Source: Isoetes taiwanensis (taxonomy: Eukaryota; Streptophyta; Lycopodiopsida; Isoetales; Isoetaceae). From it: 64,000 nt of DNA. The notes beneath the pieces were generated by a model, which was not told the origin of the DNA, made no database searches, and saw only the letters and a list, made by a program, of their open reading frames with translations. Location of the stretch: NCBI GenBank assembly GCA_021234155.1, contig JAJEKV010000017.1, positions 1,968,820-2,032,819 on the forward strand, given 5' to 3'. A program made the translations under genes and the position numbers. Positions 11,495-23,862 of this stretch are shown in pieces. Each line of letters opens with the position of its first letter. Position 1 is the stretch's first letter.

Positions 11495-13542
11495 CTATCT
11501 AGCAGTCCTGTGGAGCTTAAAACCGAACACCCTTGGTACATAATTCTGTGTTGGTTTGGCCGGCTTCAGGTTTTGATATGTCATCAGAAACAGATGCGGA
11601 AATGTTGTGCCAAAATAAGCACCATCAATATCTGGAAAAGTTAAGATACACATGAAGAGAAGAATATCTTAACAAAGAAGATAAAATAACAAAGGATACT
11701 GCCTTGGTACTTGGACCTTGGGTAATATATGTCTTCACACTTTGGACAATATATTTTCACTGTGCTAGTCCTTTGAATATCTGATTGACCAACAGGCAGA
11801 CATGGCTGCCCTGAACAGTAAACACGGGGACACCGACCAAAGTTGCCGTTTTTATACTTTTCGAGCTACACAAACAGAAAAAACAACAGTTAGGTATTAT
11901 CAGAAACATAGCATTGGCATCAATTCCATCAATTCATGTTCTGCTGCACAAGCATCACCGCACAATTGAAAGCGCACCATAGCTGCCATTCCCTTGCTTG
12001 TCAGTATATAACGCACATGGATTAACCCATAGAGCATCTCAGCAGCAGACTCCACCATCTCATTTTGTTCCTCAGTCAGCAGATCATCTACAATCAACGA
12101 CCAGAAAATACAGAATCAGACATGGTCATTGTTGGCAATCCTACTTCGGAGCACATAGTTAAAAAATAAAGATGACTAGAAACGTGGTTGTTAAATGACA
12201 AGAACCTCACAATAACTAAATGGAGAGACCGGATTACTCTCAGAACCAGCTACAAAATCCAAGAGGTTACAAATGCCCAGGACCATTTTTAGACCACCAG
12301 CATCATGAGTCTTGCTTGTAACATGATGATTACTGCATAACGTTCACTTTTAATGTTGAGGTTCACCGAATTTCTGACTACAATCGAGATTTTACAGCAG
12401 ATATAGTAGGCTATCTGCAGCACTTGTCAATGAGTCATACAGCCTTGTAAAATGTTTGGTTTCTCTTCAACAACTGCTAGTGGGAATTAGTACGACATAC
12501 AACCAAACATGAAGGGTTTAAAAGGGGGTGCTACCACCGAAGCCTCTCTCCTAATCAGTTTTCATGAAGACTTTTTAAAGTCGCCAGTACAACTCAAGCT
12601 AATTTTAGTCAAGCTAATTTTAGCATTAATGCGTAATTGAGTTTTGTTGATCCACATGTACATGAAGCTTATGTTCCTCTTAATTTGGGCCTCAAACAGT
12701 AGTTACAAAGTTGTCAATGGCTTTTGTTAATACATGCAGATGTTGGCTATGCTCCTCATTTTGAATCTCAAATGCTCACAAATTTTTCCATCTGAAATCC
12801 TATTTTTTATAACATCTACATGCCACAAATCTCTCAGGCTAAAACAAGTTACATGCAGAATATTCTGACACTAAACAACATTTCCTTACAGTGCATTGCA
12901 TAAACAGCTGACTTACCACTTGGTGACTCAACGTCTAGAATAAGGTCGAGAGCATAGTCGTAAAAAGGGACTTGGCTACTAAGGCCACTGAGATTGAAGT
13001 CATCTTGAATATATTCTTCATCAACCTCACAAAAAAATTCGTTTCCTCTAAGTCCACAAAACCAAGCTATCCATGGTGTCTCTTCCCCATCCGAGCCACT
13101 GACATCTGCTTCACTGTCCGTTTCAGTTTCATCCCCTGCATGAGCTGCGACAAAATCATCAATAACCTTTCGTTTCATACAAGGCAATACAAGGTCAAAT
13201 GTGGGTAGGTCAATCAGAAGTGCAGCAACACACCACAAATGGAAGAACCTCTAGATATTTGAAATATAAAATGCATGGAAATAACAACTCGAGATGCCAC
13301 TCACCATCATCAGGGTACTTAGACTTCTCAAAGCTACTCTTATTGTCAGAGTTCACATTTCTTCTACTAGCAGATGTAGAGGGAGCTGTAGACTGCTCCT
13401 TAGTAGCATTTCCTTTTGATGTAGAAGGAGATGACCTATCCACCATATCTTCGATTCGTTTCTTTCCCTCTGAAGCATCACGATACTCCAACTTCCCGGC
13501 ACCTCTGCCCTGAGTGGACAACCACCCACGTTCCTTGTACAT
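11495..13542 (-). CDS. CKB: Casein kinase II regulatory (beta) subunit, five exons
   Basis: This is a complete minus-strand gene. Coding exons are 13542-13305, 13144-12917, 12087-11978, 11865-11700 and 11631-11495, with GT-AG introns. Frames join exactly and give 292 residues, normal for a plant CK2 beta. The protein binds and tunes the CK2 alpha catalytic subunits as a dimer in nucleus and cytoplasm. It starts MYKERG, as plant CKB proteins do. A disordered Ser/Lys-rich N-terminus (residues 1-80) is followed by an acidic patch ([15 protein letters not shown]), then [20 protein letters not shown] and [11 protein letters not shown]. The zinc finger needed for dimerisation is present (CPRVYC then CPKC about 30 residues later), followed by [18 protein letters not shown] and the C-terminal RVFGFKLH. 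The donor after exon 3 is GTGCGC and after exon 4 GTATCC, both GT but not consensus. Everything expected is intact, so the gene is probably functional. Confidence 0.97.
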
Positions 13543-14040
13543 GTCCTTAACCCCTTAACACAGAACCACCTCCGCCCACTACCTTCACCCTTCCACATGA
13601 GACTCTATATCTAGAAACAGCACCTCTGATCCACCCTTTGACATTTATACTTGTTTCAACAAAACATCCCGAAGCTGCAGACTAACCTTAAGCTGAAAAC
13701 GGTGGTAATTCCTCGGAACGAACAAATCCGCTTTATTCTGGGCAAAACCGCTCATGGAGAGACGGTGCAAAGGGCAGCTGGAGATCTAAAAAAAGGGGCA
13801 AAGATTTGTAGGGTTTGTGGGCGAGGGCAGGGAGAAGAGGGCGGCATGAAATAGGTTAATGCCGGATTTGGATATGGTGGGAATATGGTGGAACCGAGGC
13901 GAGGAGGAGTGCCGGAATCTCGCCCCCCATAGCCACGCAACAGGCAGCGAGGTGCAGTAATGCCAAAAGGAAAAAAAAACCCAAGCCCTTCCACCGCTCA
14001 TATAAAGGCCTTGCTTCCTTTCCCCATGTGGAATATTGCC
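13543..14040 (-). promoter_or_regulatory. Probable 5' leader and promoter of the CK2 beta gene
   Basis: About 500 bp lies between the start codon and the telo-box pair. It has no recognised coding frame in either direction; the overlapping short frames are compositional. The transcription start was not located. Confidence 0.4.
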
Positions 14041-14064
14041 TTAGGGTTTTCTTCAAACCCTAAG
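14041..14064 (-). promoter_or_regulatory. Pair of inverted telo-boxes
   Basis: TTAGGGTTT (14041-14049) and AAACCCTAA (14055-14063) face each other across 5 bp. AAACCCTA telo-boxes are well-known elements near the transcription start of plant growth and translation genes. They lie about 500 bp upstream of the CK2 beta start codon. A similar pair, with the halves in reverse order, precedes the small gene at 47835. Confidence 0.6.
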
Positions 14065-14118
14065 CTTTTGGCCAATGTTCACACAACTTTAGGTGTAAGT
14101 GTTCCTTTTATACTAGGG

Positions 14119-14175
14119 TCGAGGAGAGTAGAGAGGAATCCTCGTCTCTCCTCGACTCTACTCTACTCTACTCTA
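14119..14175. repeat. Inverted repeat plus CTCTA microsatellite
   Basis: GTCGAGGAGA near 14119 is the reverse complement of TCTCCTCGAC near 14148, forming a 10-bp stem. It is followed by a short TCTAC repeat (about 14156-14174). It may be a mobile-element end; nothing further supports that. Confidence 0.5.
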
Positions 14176-15257
14176 TGGCGAGAGTCCACCCAACCTCATA
14201 CCGTTGCTTTCATACTAGAGTCGGACTCCCCCTCAGGGTGCTTTCCCATGAGATTGGCGACCTGGAAATCTGGGTCCTGGCCAAAAACCTCAGCGTTAAG
14301 AAATGCTTGGTGATTACTTCAGATTCAGGTCAAAAACGTGAGTCTTTGAGGTTGAGGCGCCCACGGGAACCTGCACGCCCTTATCTGGACCTCAAGAAAA
14401 CCTTGAGGTCGGAGATCCATGGGAAAGCACCCTCACTCCCCCTCTCTAGAGTGGAAAGTGGAAAGCATGGCTCCAACCCCAGAGCTCGAAGGAGGAGAGA
14501 CACCTTAGACCACATCTCCAGTCAAAATGTCACAATGTTTTTGACTCTCAGATGTGGTAGGTTCAAGAAAGTACATGTGGAAATGGTATTGCAGACCATT
14601 TCACTTGTCATATTAAGATGATGATGGCCATATTCAGACAATTTTACTTGTATTTAGATGAAAGCTCTATTTTTATTTATGGTTGCATGAAGTGTTTTTT
14701 AATCTCTTCACAAGTCTCTACCGACCATAAAAATCAAAGTCAAATGCCATTGCATCATGCAAATTAGTTGGTTTTTAATGGATATAAAAATGCTTCTATC
14801 ATATTTCTTATTGACATATACATAGCATGTAAAAATTTAAAAAACCCAAGCAGAGGTTCATGAAGTACTCTCCACCCTTTTCTTTAAGTAGTAAAGCAAT
14901 ATATTTTTTACCATGAGAATCTTTCTTCTTGAATTTTATTGACTTATTTCATTTTCTATGTCAAAAGTATTTATTAGCACTCAGTACATTTAATATATCA
15001 AAGTGAAATATTGTTGCAGCTGATATGAAGGCTAAGGGCAATTTTATAACTGCACAATTACGCTAGTTGTATCGATGACTAAACTGATACTAGAAGCTAA
15101 CGAAAAACAATAAACAATAGTCGAGCAAGACGAAGATGATAATCCGAACAATGAACACAACAAGTCAGACAAAAAGAGAAGTCCATTAGCCTTATTCCAA
15201 TGATAATTGAAGGTAAATAATATATATTCTTGAAGATCTACTAAGTCCACTAGAGCA
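14176..15257. other. No recognisable gene
   Basis: A plus-strand frame at 14175-14621 is open for 148 codons, arginine-rich, and matches no family I know. The remainder is AT-rich with no feature. Confidence 0.35.
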
Positions 15258-17290
15258 TAAGAGAGAATAAGAATAAGAATAAAAATGATTTTTTACTGTC
15301 CACTGAGACCAATCGGCCTATGGGACCCAAAAGGAGCGCAGCAAACTTATTACTGTCCGGGTTAAAAAACCCCTGCCCCGAAGGGTTTTCAAAGGAAAAA
15401 CCGTGACAGTAATAAGAATGTTGTCAAACTGTACAAGTATACATCATCATGAAATAAATATATATATACATGTCAAGTGTATGCCTGAGGACATAGTTGA
15501 TCTCGTATGTCCATAACCTCCTGAAGGTATGATCCCAGCACTCGTACGGATGCCGTGCTCAATGTCACATGTAGCGGTGGCGGGGCTGACCAACTTCGGC
15601 ATAAGCGCATCCGGTTTGATCATATCTTTGGGCAACTTTGAAGGGTATGAGATTCATCCTCAATGACTCCCATTTGGCGGTATTAGCCAGCACATCTGGC
15701 GTGGCTCACCAATCCATCTGCGTCTCAAATCGAAGATGATATGCCCCTGTCGCGAATGGAGGCAATGAGTGCATGCCTTTTCATGGGCAAGTGGGTATCG
15801 CGAGTAGCATTGTGGGCCTCGTTCCAATGTGGGATTTATATGGCGGTAGTGTATTGTCTTGACTGTTCAAGGGCACGCGGCATCCCAAAGCTGGCGAGGA
15901 AGCAAGCGTCAAGATATTGCCTCAAGCTATGGCGATCGCCTCTGTTTGCACATGTATGCGCTGTGCTCTTGCACATTCCATCTAGCCAACCATTGAGCTC
16001 TCTTTTCCCTCAGCGGGCCTTGAGGCCCGCCCACGGCCCCATTGCCATGATATAAGCTAGTTTAGGGAGGCGAGCATCGTCCATATTGACCATCTTAAAA
16101 TAGACAATGTGGCAATCAAGGGCCGCCCTCAAGAAGAGGCAAGAATCCCTGTCTTTTGCTTGTTGGAATTTGATATGGGACTGTGGACTTCACCCCTAGT
16201 GCTCGTACCAAGAAGGCTTTCTGCACCTGCTCCAAGTCATTCCAAGTAGCGAGGGGTATTACTGGGCCCCATACTTCAACCTCGTATGAAAGGACAGGCT
16301 CCACTAAGACCTTGAATAGGTATGACTGATGGGCCCAATCATACAACTCCGCTCTATGACTATTGTTTTGAATTGCATATAGTGCCTTCCAGCCCGCCAT
16401 CACTCGTAGCCATATGGATGTGTCCCAGTGCATAGTAGAAGGAAACTCCACTCCCAAATATTTGTATGTGGATGCTACTTCTACATTCTGCCCTCGGTAA
16501 TTGAAGGAGGGAATCCTCGGCTGACGTAAAGATGATATGAAAACCACATTAGTCTTGGCCAGGTTGACACGCATATCAGTTGCTTGGCAGAATGTGTCCA
16601 GGGCATCGAGATGTCGTTGCATGTCTGTTATTGTGTAAGCTAGGAGGTCTACATCATCAGCATATATTAATCTGCACGATAATCGTAGAAAGGTGAGCTC
16701 CATAAGCATTATCGGCAAACCCGACTCTCCAATTGATCAATGTAAAGCCCAAACAATGTTGGGGGAGAGGGCATCCACGGCGAACCCCAGATACTACTAT
16801 CAAATGGTTTGGCTTGCCAACTAACTAACCCGAGCATCTTTCATATAGCACATACTTGCATTACGCAAATCTCGAGGAACCCTCAAGCTAGCCGCAATCT
16901 TGCCCATAGTTTTCGAGGCCGCGATTGTCCAAGCGCCGCCAAAATCCGCGAAGCAACAATATAGATCGGCGGCAGTTCTTCTTTGTCTTCAACCGAATTA
17001 CATAGCGTCAAGATGTGGTCAATGGTTGAGTGTCGAGTGCGAATCACACTGAGTGCGAGCCGCATCTCGGCTGCCTCCTCGCCCGGCCCGTCGGCCTTTC
17101 GAGAATCCCGGCAAGCGGTTTTGCAAACACCGAACTGACCATGATTGTTCGGTAATTGGCTGGGCAGTGCGGGTCACCTGCCTTATAGATGGGAACAACT
17201 CTGCTATTGGTCCACTACATCGGGAGAGAAGAAAAAAAAAGGAGAGAGAATATAAACATTTGGGGGCCTTGCTCAATTTGTAGGAATGAA
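15258..17290 (-). mobile_element. LINE copy A1, reverse transcriptase with YADD, broken
   Basis: On the minus strand a non-LTR reverse transcriptase can be followed through several frames. Near 17220-17150 is NSRVVPIYKAGDP followed by NYRTIMV, the start of the fingers. Near 17065-16883 is RTRHSTIDHI and KLWARLR. In the 200-codon frame 16718-16116 are LIYADDVDLLA with the catalytic YADD, QATDMRVNLAKTNVVF, and the thumb/connection region with YLFKVLVEPVLSYEVEVWGP and VQKAFLVRALGVKSTVPYQI. This enzyme copies element RNA at the target site. The 3' end (left) is the family terminus (near 15288-15308) followed by an (AATAAG)n microsatellite at 15263-15285. There is no endonuclease domain, so the copy is 5'-truncated, and stops and shifts inactivate it. 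Copies A2 and A3 are of the same family. Confidence 0.9.
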
Positions 17291-17940
17291 CATATTTGAC
17301 TATGTCATGTCAGAGATATCAAGGCAAATGAAAAAAAAAAAAAAAAAAAAAAAATCTATAATAATACACAATTGTTAATGCCAGGCATCTATCACTTAGT
17401 AATGGAGATGGTTGGACAAGAAAAAGAAGGAAGAAAGTTTGGAGGATTTAAAGAGAGGCCTTGATATATATCAATAGCTACTAGGAATGTGTGACAGGCA
17501 ATGCCGGGCATTACTCATGAGTAATGCCATGTGGAACGGGTAGACATAATAAAATTTGTAGGTGGAATTAAAGAGATGTAAACCTAATCGTGTCCATAGA
17601 TGTACTGAAATGCCAAGTGCGGACGGTTTAAGGATTAGGGAGGCTGGATATTAATTGTGGATGTCCGGAATGGGTAGAGAGAAACATAGCATGTGTGAAA
17701 TAGAATGGATAGATGATGGAGTATATAGCTAGGCTGGTATGGATTGCATAGAGTTTAGGGTACTAGTTATTGCTTGTGATGGTTTCAGGTTTTGTGGAGG
17801 ATAGCAGATTCAGTGCATAGTCAATTCTAGCAAATGTGTGTCCGAGGTATAAGGTGTGACTATATGAGCTTTTGATGTAATACCAAACATATGTAGGCAT
17901 ATGGGCTTGGTATATGCTCTTGATGTTAATTGGACTCACT
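17291..17940. other. Spacer with poly(A) run
   Basis: A run of about 24 A lies at 17331-17354. The rest is AT-rich with no gene seen. It separates two minus-strand LINE copies. Confidence 0.5.
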
Positions 17941-19070
17941 TTTTTTTTTTTTTTTTTTGGATGAACGTGGACCTTTATTACTTAAAAGAATACAAAGAGT
18001 ACATGGGGGACTCAAAACCCAGTGGAGAAGATATCCACTAGAGCAACACTACCCACCACATACATAACATAGAAAAGCAGAGAACACAGATCACCATGAG
18101 CACAAGTATTTGCTATGAGTAGGTGTGAATCTGAAGATATTGCTCCCAAATGACACTTTTGATATCATCCTTTAAGAAAGAACACTTGTACGCCTTCACA
18201 ATGCGACCACAGGGCATCGCTAAGCACTTGCGTGTCGAAAAAGAGGCTGTCCCTTGAAGATGAAGAGATTTAGTCTCTTCCAGGATGGACGAGATGATCC
18301 AAGCGGATGCTAAGTGGAAAGCCCTCTTTGCCAACTTGTCCCAAGAACTAGGATAGGCCCGACAATAGGACACATTGACTATTCAAGTCACAATGGAAAA
18401 GACTCAAAAGCCACCGCCAAGCAAGTCGAACATGGTGACACAAGAAAAAGCGATCTCGCAATTGTCTCATCCTCGTGTGCAAAGAGGGCGGATCACGCGA
18501 GACTTACGGGCGAAATCGATGAACAACGGTGTTTGCAGATGCGCATCTATGAGTGATCTGCCACTATAAAATTGATAGCTTAGGATGAAGCAATTTATCC
18601 CATACCCATCGCCAGACTGCTTTACGATGAGGCTCGGGGATAACTAAAGGCCACTTTGGCGATGGAGGCAACACCCCAGGTTGAAGCAGGACCACATACA
18701 TCGAGTGCACCAAGTGCTCCTCCTTAACACTGCCATGAACCACCCAGAGCTGGGGAGCCACGTCTTGTGGGTGTGGTGGAAGTGTAGCAGCTATTTTTTC
18801 CCAAATGGCCCGGTCCCACCGAAGGAGAAGGAACCTCAATTCGAACTCATTCCACGTCAACAATCTTGTCTCATTATACCATGCAGATACCATGAGCACA
18901 CCTGCTGCTCGCCACCGACGTTGCATCAATGGATGGACAGAAGAGACCAGAGGACAATCTGCCTGGCCGTCACCCAAAGGGATCCACCAACAACTGGTTG
19001 TAGGATCTGTGTGGGCCATTGGATGGAACTGAAACAAAGTGCGCACAGTCTCCCAAGCAGCTAGCAACCC
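17941..19070 (-). mobile_element. L1-like LINE 3' portion with poly(A) tail
   Basis: The left edge is an 18-base T run, which is the poly(A) tail read on the other strand. Reading minus-strand from 19067, a 167-codon frame (AWETVRTLFQFHPM, SCWWIPLGDGQ, RLLTWNEFELRFLLLRWDRAIW) matches the connection region after the reverse transcriptase in plant L1-type elements. Near 18490-18400 a zf-RVT-like finger appears in broken frames (PLCTREDETIARSLFLCHHVRLAW in pieces), as expected at the C-terminus. A last frame (18373-18113) has a WDKLAKRAFHLASAW stretch. The reverse transcriptase itself is missing (5' truncation). It belongs to a different lineage from the microsatellite-tailed LINEs on either side. 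Confidence 0.75.
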
Positions 19071-21087
19071 CTTGAGGAAAGGAGATGCATTTGCCTACAT
19101 AGTATCTTACAATAGCCATGTTGGAATCGATAGGATCATAATATGCAGAAGAACAAAGTGCATGCCAAATTCTGCACTCAATGCACCCTCTGCAATTGTT
19201 CTATTGCGCATTCTGCAATGCTTTTCCAACTTGCGCCTGCAAATTTAATAATATCATAATCTCAACGCAAAATCAATCACTTTAATACAAGTAGCAAGTT
19301 CATTATTGGAAAGAATGAATTTCAGAGCATGGATGATGTGTGCCATTGTGACTCACAAACTCATACAATAATACATTACAATATGTGGAGATAAGAATTC
19401 TTACAACCTCACTGGGATGTTAATTATATTGGAGGGTATGTAATCCATCTTTCTTCTAGACTCAAGCCATGCAATAAAGCTGCAACCAAAATTGTACACA
19501 ATGGGAACACCTTTTGCTTTCACATGAGTTTGTAGCTATAGCAAATAAAGTCCCAATAAGGTACCTGAATTCTACAGAGGATAACAATATTTGTGCTCAT
19601 CAATCCAAAATCAACCCGCCATGCTCACTCGTTTGAATAACTTAAAGCTCCATCATTACTGGAACTTTAAACTTCGACCTGCAGAAGTACTGTTAACCAA
19701 GTTATACATATCAAATAGATCTGCAACATACTAGCAATCATACTGAGCAACAAATATTATGCTACTTTTCCATAAACATTTGTACACAAATAGGTTGACT
19801 AAGATATCAAGGTTTAGCTATCTATTTCATTCTTACCTAAAGTTCTAGTTGCCAGAAGTTAAAACTGGTGATCTAGATCCTTGTATTAAGCCATAGCCAT
19901 ATCTACCTCTCCACCAATAAACGAAGGAAAGAATTAAGAAAAACATGCATGGACATTCATGTGCAATGACAAATATTAAACCGCAAAAATGAGGAACATC
20001 TTGTTGTTTAAGGTCTAATCTAAGAACTACCTGCTTTTCAAATGTGAAGCTACATATGTTCTAAAGTGTCTTTGCTAGGTATTTCAGATGGTTTCCTTGT
20101 ATAGTTCTGGGGTTGAGTTCTAGTGAGTTATTAGCAACCATCAAACGGGCACAGAGCTATAAGGTGGAACAGAAGTGAAGCAGGAATGAGAAAGAAAGCA
20201 TGGATCTTTGTTTTTAGGTAGTCTTTCTAGTTAGATCTTCTCATCAAATGATTTTTTCCCCTCCTCTTGCTCTTTCTTGCTAGCAGAAAAGTTTACGGAT
20301 ATTTTCTTGAAAGGAGCTAGAGAAGTTCTTGATTTATAATTCTATAGTTTTAAAACAGGATGTCAAATTATTTGAGATTGCCGACTAGGGATTTGTTTGT
20401 ATCCAGGAAGATGCTTCTATATCAAGACTAGATATCATGTCAAACTTTAGAGGGGAGTTTTGGTGGCTAGTTGTGTGTCTAGTTTATTGTAGGTTGGTTG
20501 AATGGCACACAATGACAATGCTGCAACTCCTTTTAATCTCATATTTGATAGTAAAGTTGCAGAATTTGATCATAGTTTGAAGCATATTGCCTTTTTCTTA
20601 ACATTGCAGGAAATTGTTTAGGTTACTCTTTATATTTTTTCTCTTCATTTCTAATTTTGCAAGAGGTTTCTTAGAGCATTCAAGATTGTATGCAGTTTAT
20701 GGAAAATGGGAATGTGACTCTGGTCGTGTTCTATTTAATTGAGATGATGTTGATACTGTAGCATTAGTAGTTGAAAGAGACTTATGAGTACTATAACTGC
20801 AGAAAATAATTTAAATCCGTATGGGATCCTCTATACTTAAATCATATCTGGTCCATGAGGGATCTTTGTATTGTAATTCTTCCAATCTAATCAATACAAA
20901 AAGTTCTTATCTTCCACAAAAGACACACACAAAAAAGGGGGGAAGAAAAACTTATATACAACTTTAGTTGTAGTAGCAAATCTTATAGCATATTTCTTGT
21001 CGATCTGGTTGTCATATTTGATTCTTGATAGGCTTTATTTTTGTCTCTCTTTCCTTTTTGAAAAAAGTAAGTCAAAATACAATTTCA
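19071..21087. other. No recognisable gene
   Basis: Two kilobases of AT-rich sequence with no frame, repeat or signal I can support. Confidence 0.4.
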
Positions 21088-21106
21088 TCTCCAATTTCTT
21101 AAGAGA

Positions 21107-22054
21107 ATAGAATAGAATAGAATATGATTTTATCGTCCACGGAGACCAACTGGCCTATGGGACCCAAGTACAAAGAGAGAGCAGCAGGCGTATTACTACC
21201 AGGATTAAAAAACCCCCGCCCCGAAGGGTTTTCGGGGGAAAAACCTTAGTAGCAATAAGGATCTTTGACATCTTGCCTGATTATATACATAATCACAAAT
21301 GCAAATGAGGTTAATGTCGGACGGGGGGCATAAGCGAGTCCAGCGTATCCATTACCTCCGAGTCACGATCCCAACAAGCCTACAGAGGTCGTGCCCAGTG
21401 GCTCATGCAAGGCCTTTGATGGGGCACAACTAGCAGAAACATCTGAGCCGGGATATGCTCGTCATGGCTGAGGCACGGAGGCGTGACTTTCATCCTCAAT
21501 GGCGCCACTGGTGGCGGCGTGGCCGGACTCTGTCCTCACGCGGCTCCGAATCCATCTCCCCGTCTCAATGCGGAGGTGGTGTGCACTTTGTCTGCGAATG
21601 GAAGCAATCACCTGGCAGCTTTTTCATGGGTAGATGGGTGCGCAGGGTGAGTGGTGTGGGCCCCTCGTGAGCATGGGATTAACTGCTTGTCGATAATTTG
21701 CCACCTTGACATGTGGACAGGGGCCTCTGCATCCCAAAGCTTGGCCATGAAGCAAGCATCAGAAATCTTTGCTTCAAGGCGGCCCAGGTTCCTTCGGTGT
21801 ATGCACCGGGTCCACATCACTGCGTGCTTTGCACATTCCATAGGAGAACCACTGGGCTTGCTTGTCTTTCCAGCAGGCTTTGAGTCGCTGCGGGCCCATC
21901 GCCACTGCCAAAGCAAGGTTGGGCAGCCGGGCTTCATCCATAGCCACCACCTTCTGGAAGTAAATAGAATAGAATGGAATAGAATATAATAGAATAGATT
22001 GGAATAGAATAGAATAGAATAGAATGGTTTTTATCGTCCATGGAGACCAATCAG
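21107..22054 (-). mobile_element. LINE copy A3: composite insertion inside one target-site duplication
   Basis: The segment is bounded by identical 19-bp copies of TCTCCAATTTCTTAAGAGA (21088-21106 and 22055-22073), a convincing target-site duplication. Inside, from left to right, are an (AATAG)n tail and the family 3' terminus (21126-21144), about 800 bp of the C-terminal and 3' untranslated part of the LINE (minus strand, frames broken), a second (AATAG/GAATA) run at 21963-22024, and then a second copy of the terminus (about 22025-22054), only about 30 bp long. There is no reverse transcriptase core, so both parts are 5'-truncated. Two 3' ends within one duplication point to a dimeric or template-switched insertion. 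Confidence 0.85.
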
Positions 22055-22089
22055 TCTCCAATTTCTTAAGAGAGAGGAAAGCGTTAGAT

Positions 22090-22191
22090 AGAATGGAATA
22101 GAATAGAATAGAATAGAATAGAATAGAATAGAATAGAATAGAATAGAATAGAATAGAATAGAATAGAATAGAATAGAATATAATAGAATGG
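22090..22191. repeat. (GAATA)n microsatellite, about 20 units
   Basis: Almost perfect five-base tandem repeat forming the 3' tail of LINE copy A2, which begins immediately to its right. It yields long spurious frames of FYSIL repeats on the minus strand. Confidence 0.95.
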
Positions 22192-23862
22192 TTTTTATCG
22201 TCCATGGAGACCAATCAGCCTACGGGAACGAAGGAGCACAACAGACTTATTACTGTCCTGAATAAAAAAAACACTGCCCCGAAGGGTTTTCGAGGGAAAA
22301 ATCCTGGCATTAATAAGAATGTTGTCAAACTGTATAAATATACATCATAAAATATATATGTATATCAGGTGAGTGTCCGAGGACATAGTTGATCCCCCAT
22401 AGCCATGACCTCCTAAAAGTATGATCCTAGCATCTGTACTGAAGCCGTGCTCAATATCACATGTAATTGGCTGGTTGGGCCTGACCAACGCAGCATAATC
22501 CTCCATAGCTCCTACTTGGCAGTATTGACAAATCCTGTCCTAGCTCGTGGCTCCCCAATCCATCTGCTTATCTCAATTCGGAGACATGTGCACCTACGTG
22601 AATCGAGACAACAAGTATATGTCTTTTCATATGCAAATGGGTATGCAGGTAGCGTTGCGGGCCCCATTTCAATATGGGGTTTATGTGGCGCTGGTAATAT
22701 GATGTCTTGACCTGCTCAAGGGTGCTGGCATCCCATTGCTTTAAGCTATAGCGAGCTACTTCTGTTTGCATCTGTATGTTGTACTCCTCCACATTCTATC
22801 TGGCTAGTCATTGAGCTCTCTTTTTCCTCCAAAGCGGGCCTTTAGGCACTGCGGCTCCATTACCACGGTATAAACCAAGTTAGGGAGATTAGCATCCCAT
22901 ATTGACCACCTTTTGAAAGAGACGATTTGGTGATCAAGGGCCACCCTCTAAAGAGGGAAGAAACCGCATGCAATAGAATTTGATGTGGGACCGTGCAGTT
23001 CAACCCCAGTGCCCATGCTAAGAAGGCTTTTTGCACCTGCTCCAAGTCATTACAGGTAGCGAGGGATGGACAACACTGGACCCCAAACTTCGACTCCATA
23101 TAAAAGGATGGGCTCCAATAGGACCTTGAACAGGTGCGACTGATGGGCCAATCATATAGCGACACTCTGTGGCTATTGTTGTGCATTGCATACTGTGCCA
23201 TCCAGCCTGTTGTCGTTCGTAGCCGGATGGATGTGTCCCAGTGCATAGAAGAAGGAAGCTCCTCTCCCAAAATTTTGTAGGTGGGTGCCACTTTCATATT
23301 TTGCCCCGATAACTAAAGGAGGGAGCCCTTGGCTTATGCAAGAATGATATGGGGACCTCCTTAGTCTTTGCCAGGTTGGCACGCATGTTACTCGCATGGC
23401 AGAATATGTTCAGAACATCGAGATGGCGCTGCATATTTGTTGAGGTGCAGGCAAGGAGGTCCACATCATCAGCATATATTAGCTGCCTGGAGATTTGGTG
23501 CAAAGGTTGAGCTTCGCCGCCCCCATCGTCAGCAAGCCCAAACAGTGTCAGAGAGAGAGGGCATCCCTGGCAGACATCGATATTGCTATCGAATGGTCGG
23601 CCTGTCGACTGCAACCACCCTGAGAATATTTCATACTTGTGCACTGCATTCTGCAGGTCCGGAGGGACCTCCAGATGTCGCAATCTTGCCCATAACTTCT
23701 CTCGACACACAATGTCAAAGGCATTGGCGGAGTCAATGAAGCAACAAAGCAGGTTTTGCTGATGGTTTATGCAATCTTTGACCAGAGTCTGCACCATGGA
23801 AATGTGATCAATGGTTGAGTGCCGGGGCCTGAATCCCGCCTGCATGAGGGCCCACATCTATG
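22192..23862 (-). mobile_element. LINE copy A2, reverse transcriptase with YADD, broken
   Basis: Minus-strand copy of the same family as A1. The 187-codon frame 23857-23294 covers most of the palm: FRPRHSTIDHI, CCFIDSANAFDIVCREKLWARL, DVCQGCPLSLTLFGL (a PLSxxLF-type motif), LIYADDVDLLA and MRANLAKTKEV. A second frame (23297-22860) continues with the region after the palm (WDTSIRLRTTTGWMAQYAMHN, and further right VQKAFLAWALGLNCTVPHQILL). The 3' terminus is at 22190-22212 and the tail is (GAATA)n. The 5' end is cut off where the long terminal repeat begins at 23863, so the LTR element probably landed in this LINE. The two frames overlap out of phase, so the copy is inactive. Confidence 0.9.

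Noticed and set aside
14175-14621. 148-codon plus-strand frame as a gene
   Set aside because: Arginine-rich with no recognisable domain, no homologous context, and adjacent to simple repeats; open length alone is not enough.
21774-22214. 146-codon minus-strand frame rich in FYSIL repeats
   Set aside because: It is a translation of the (GAATA)n microsatellites and LINE tails.
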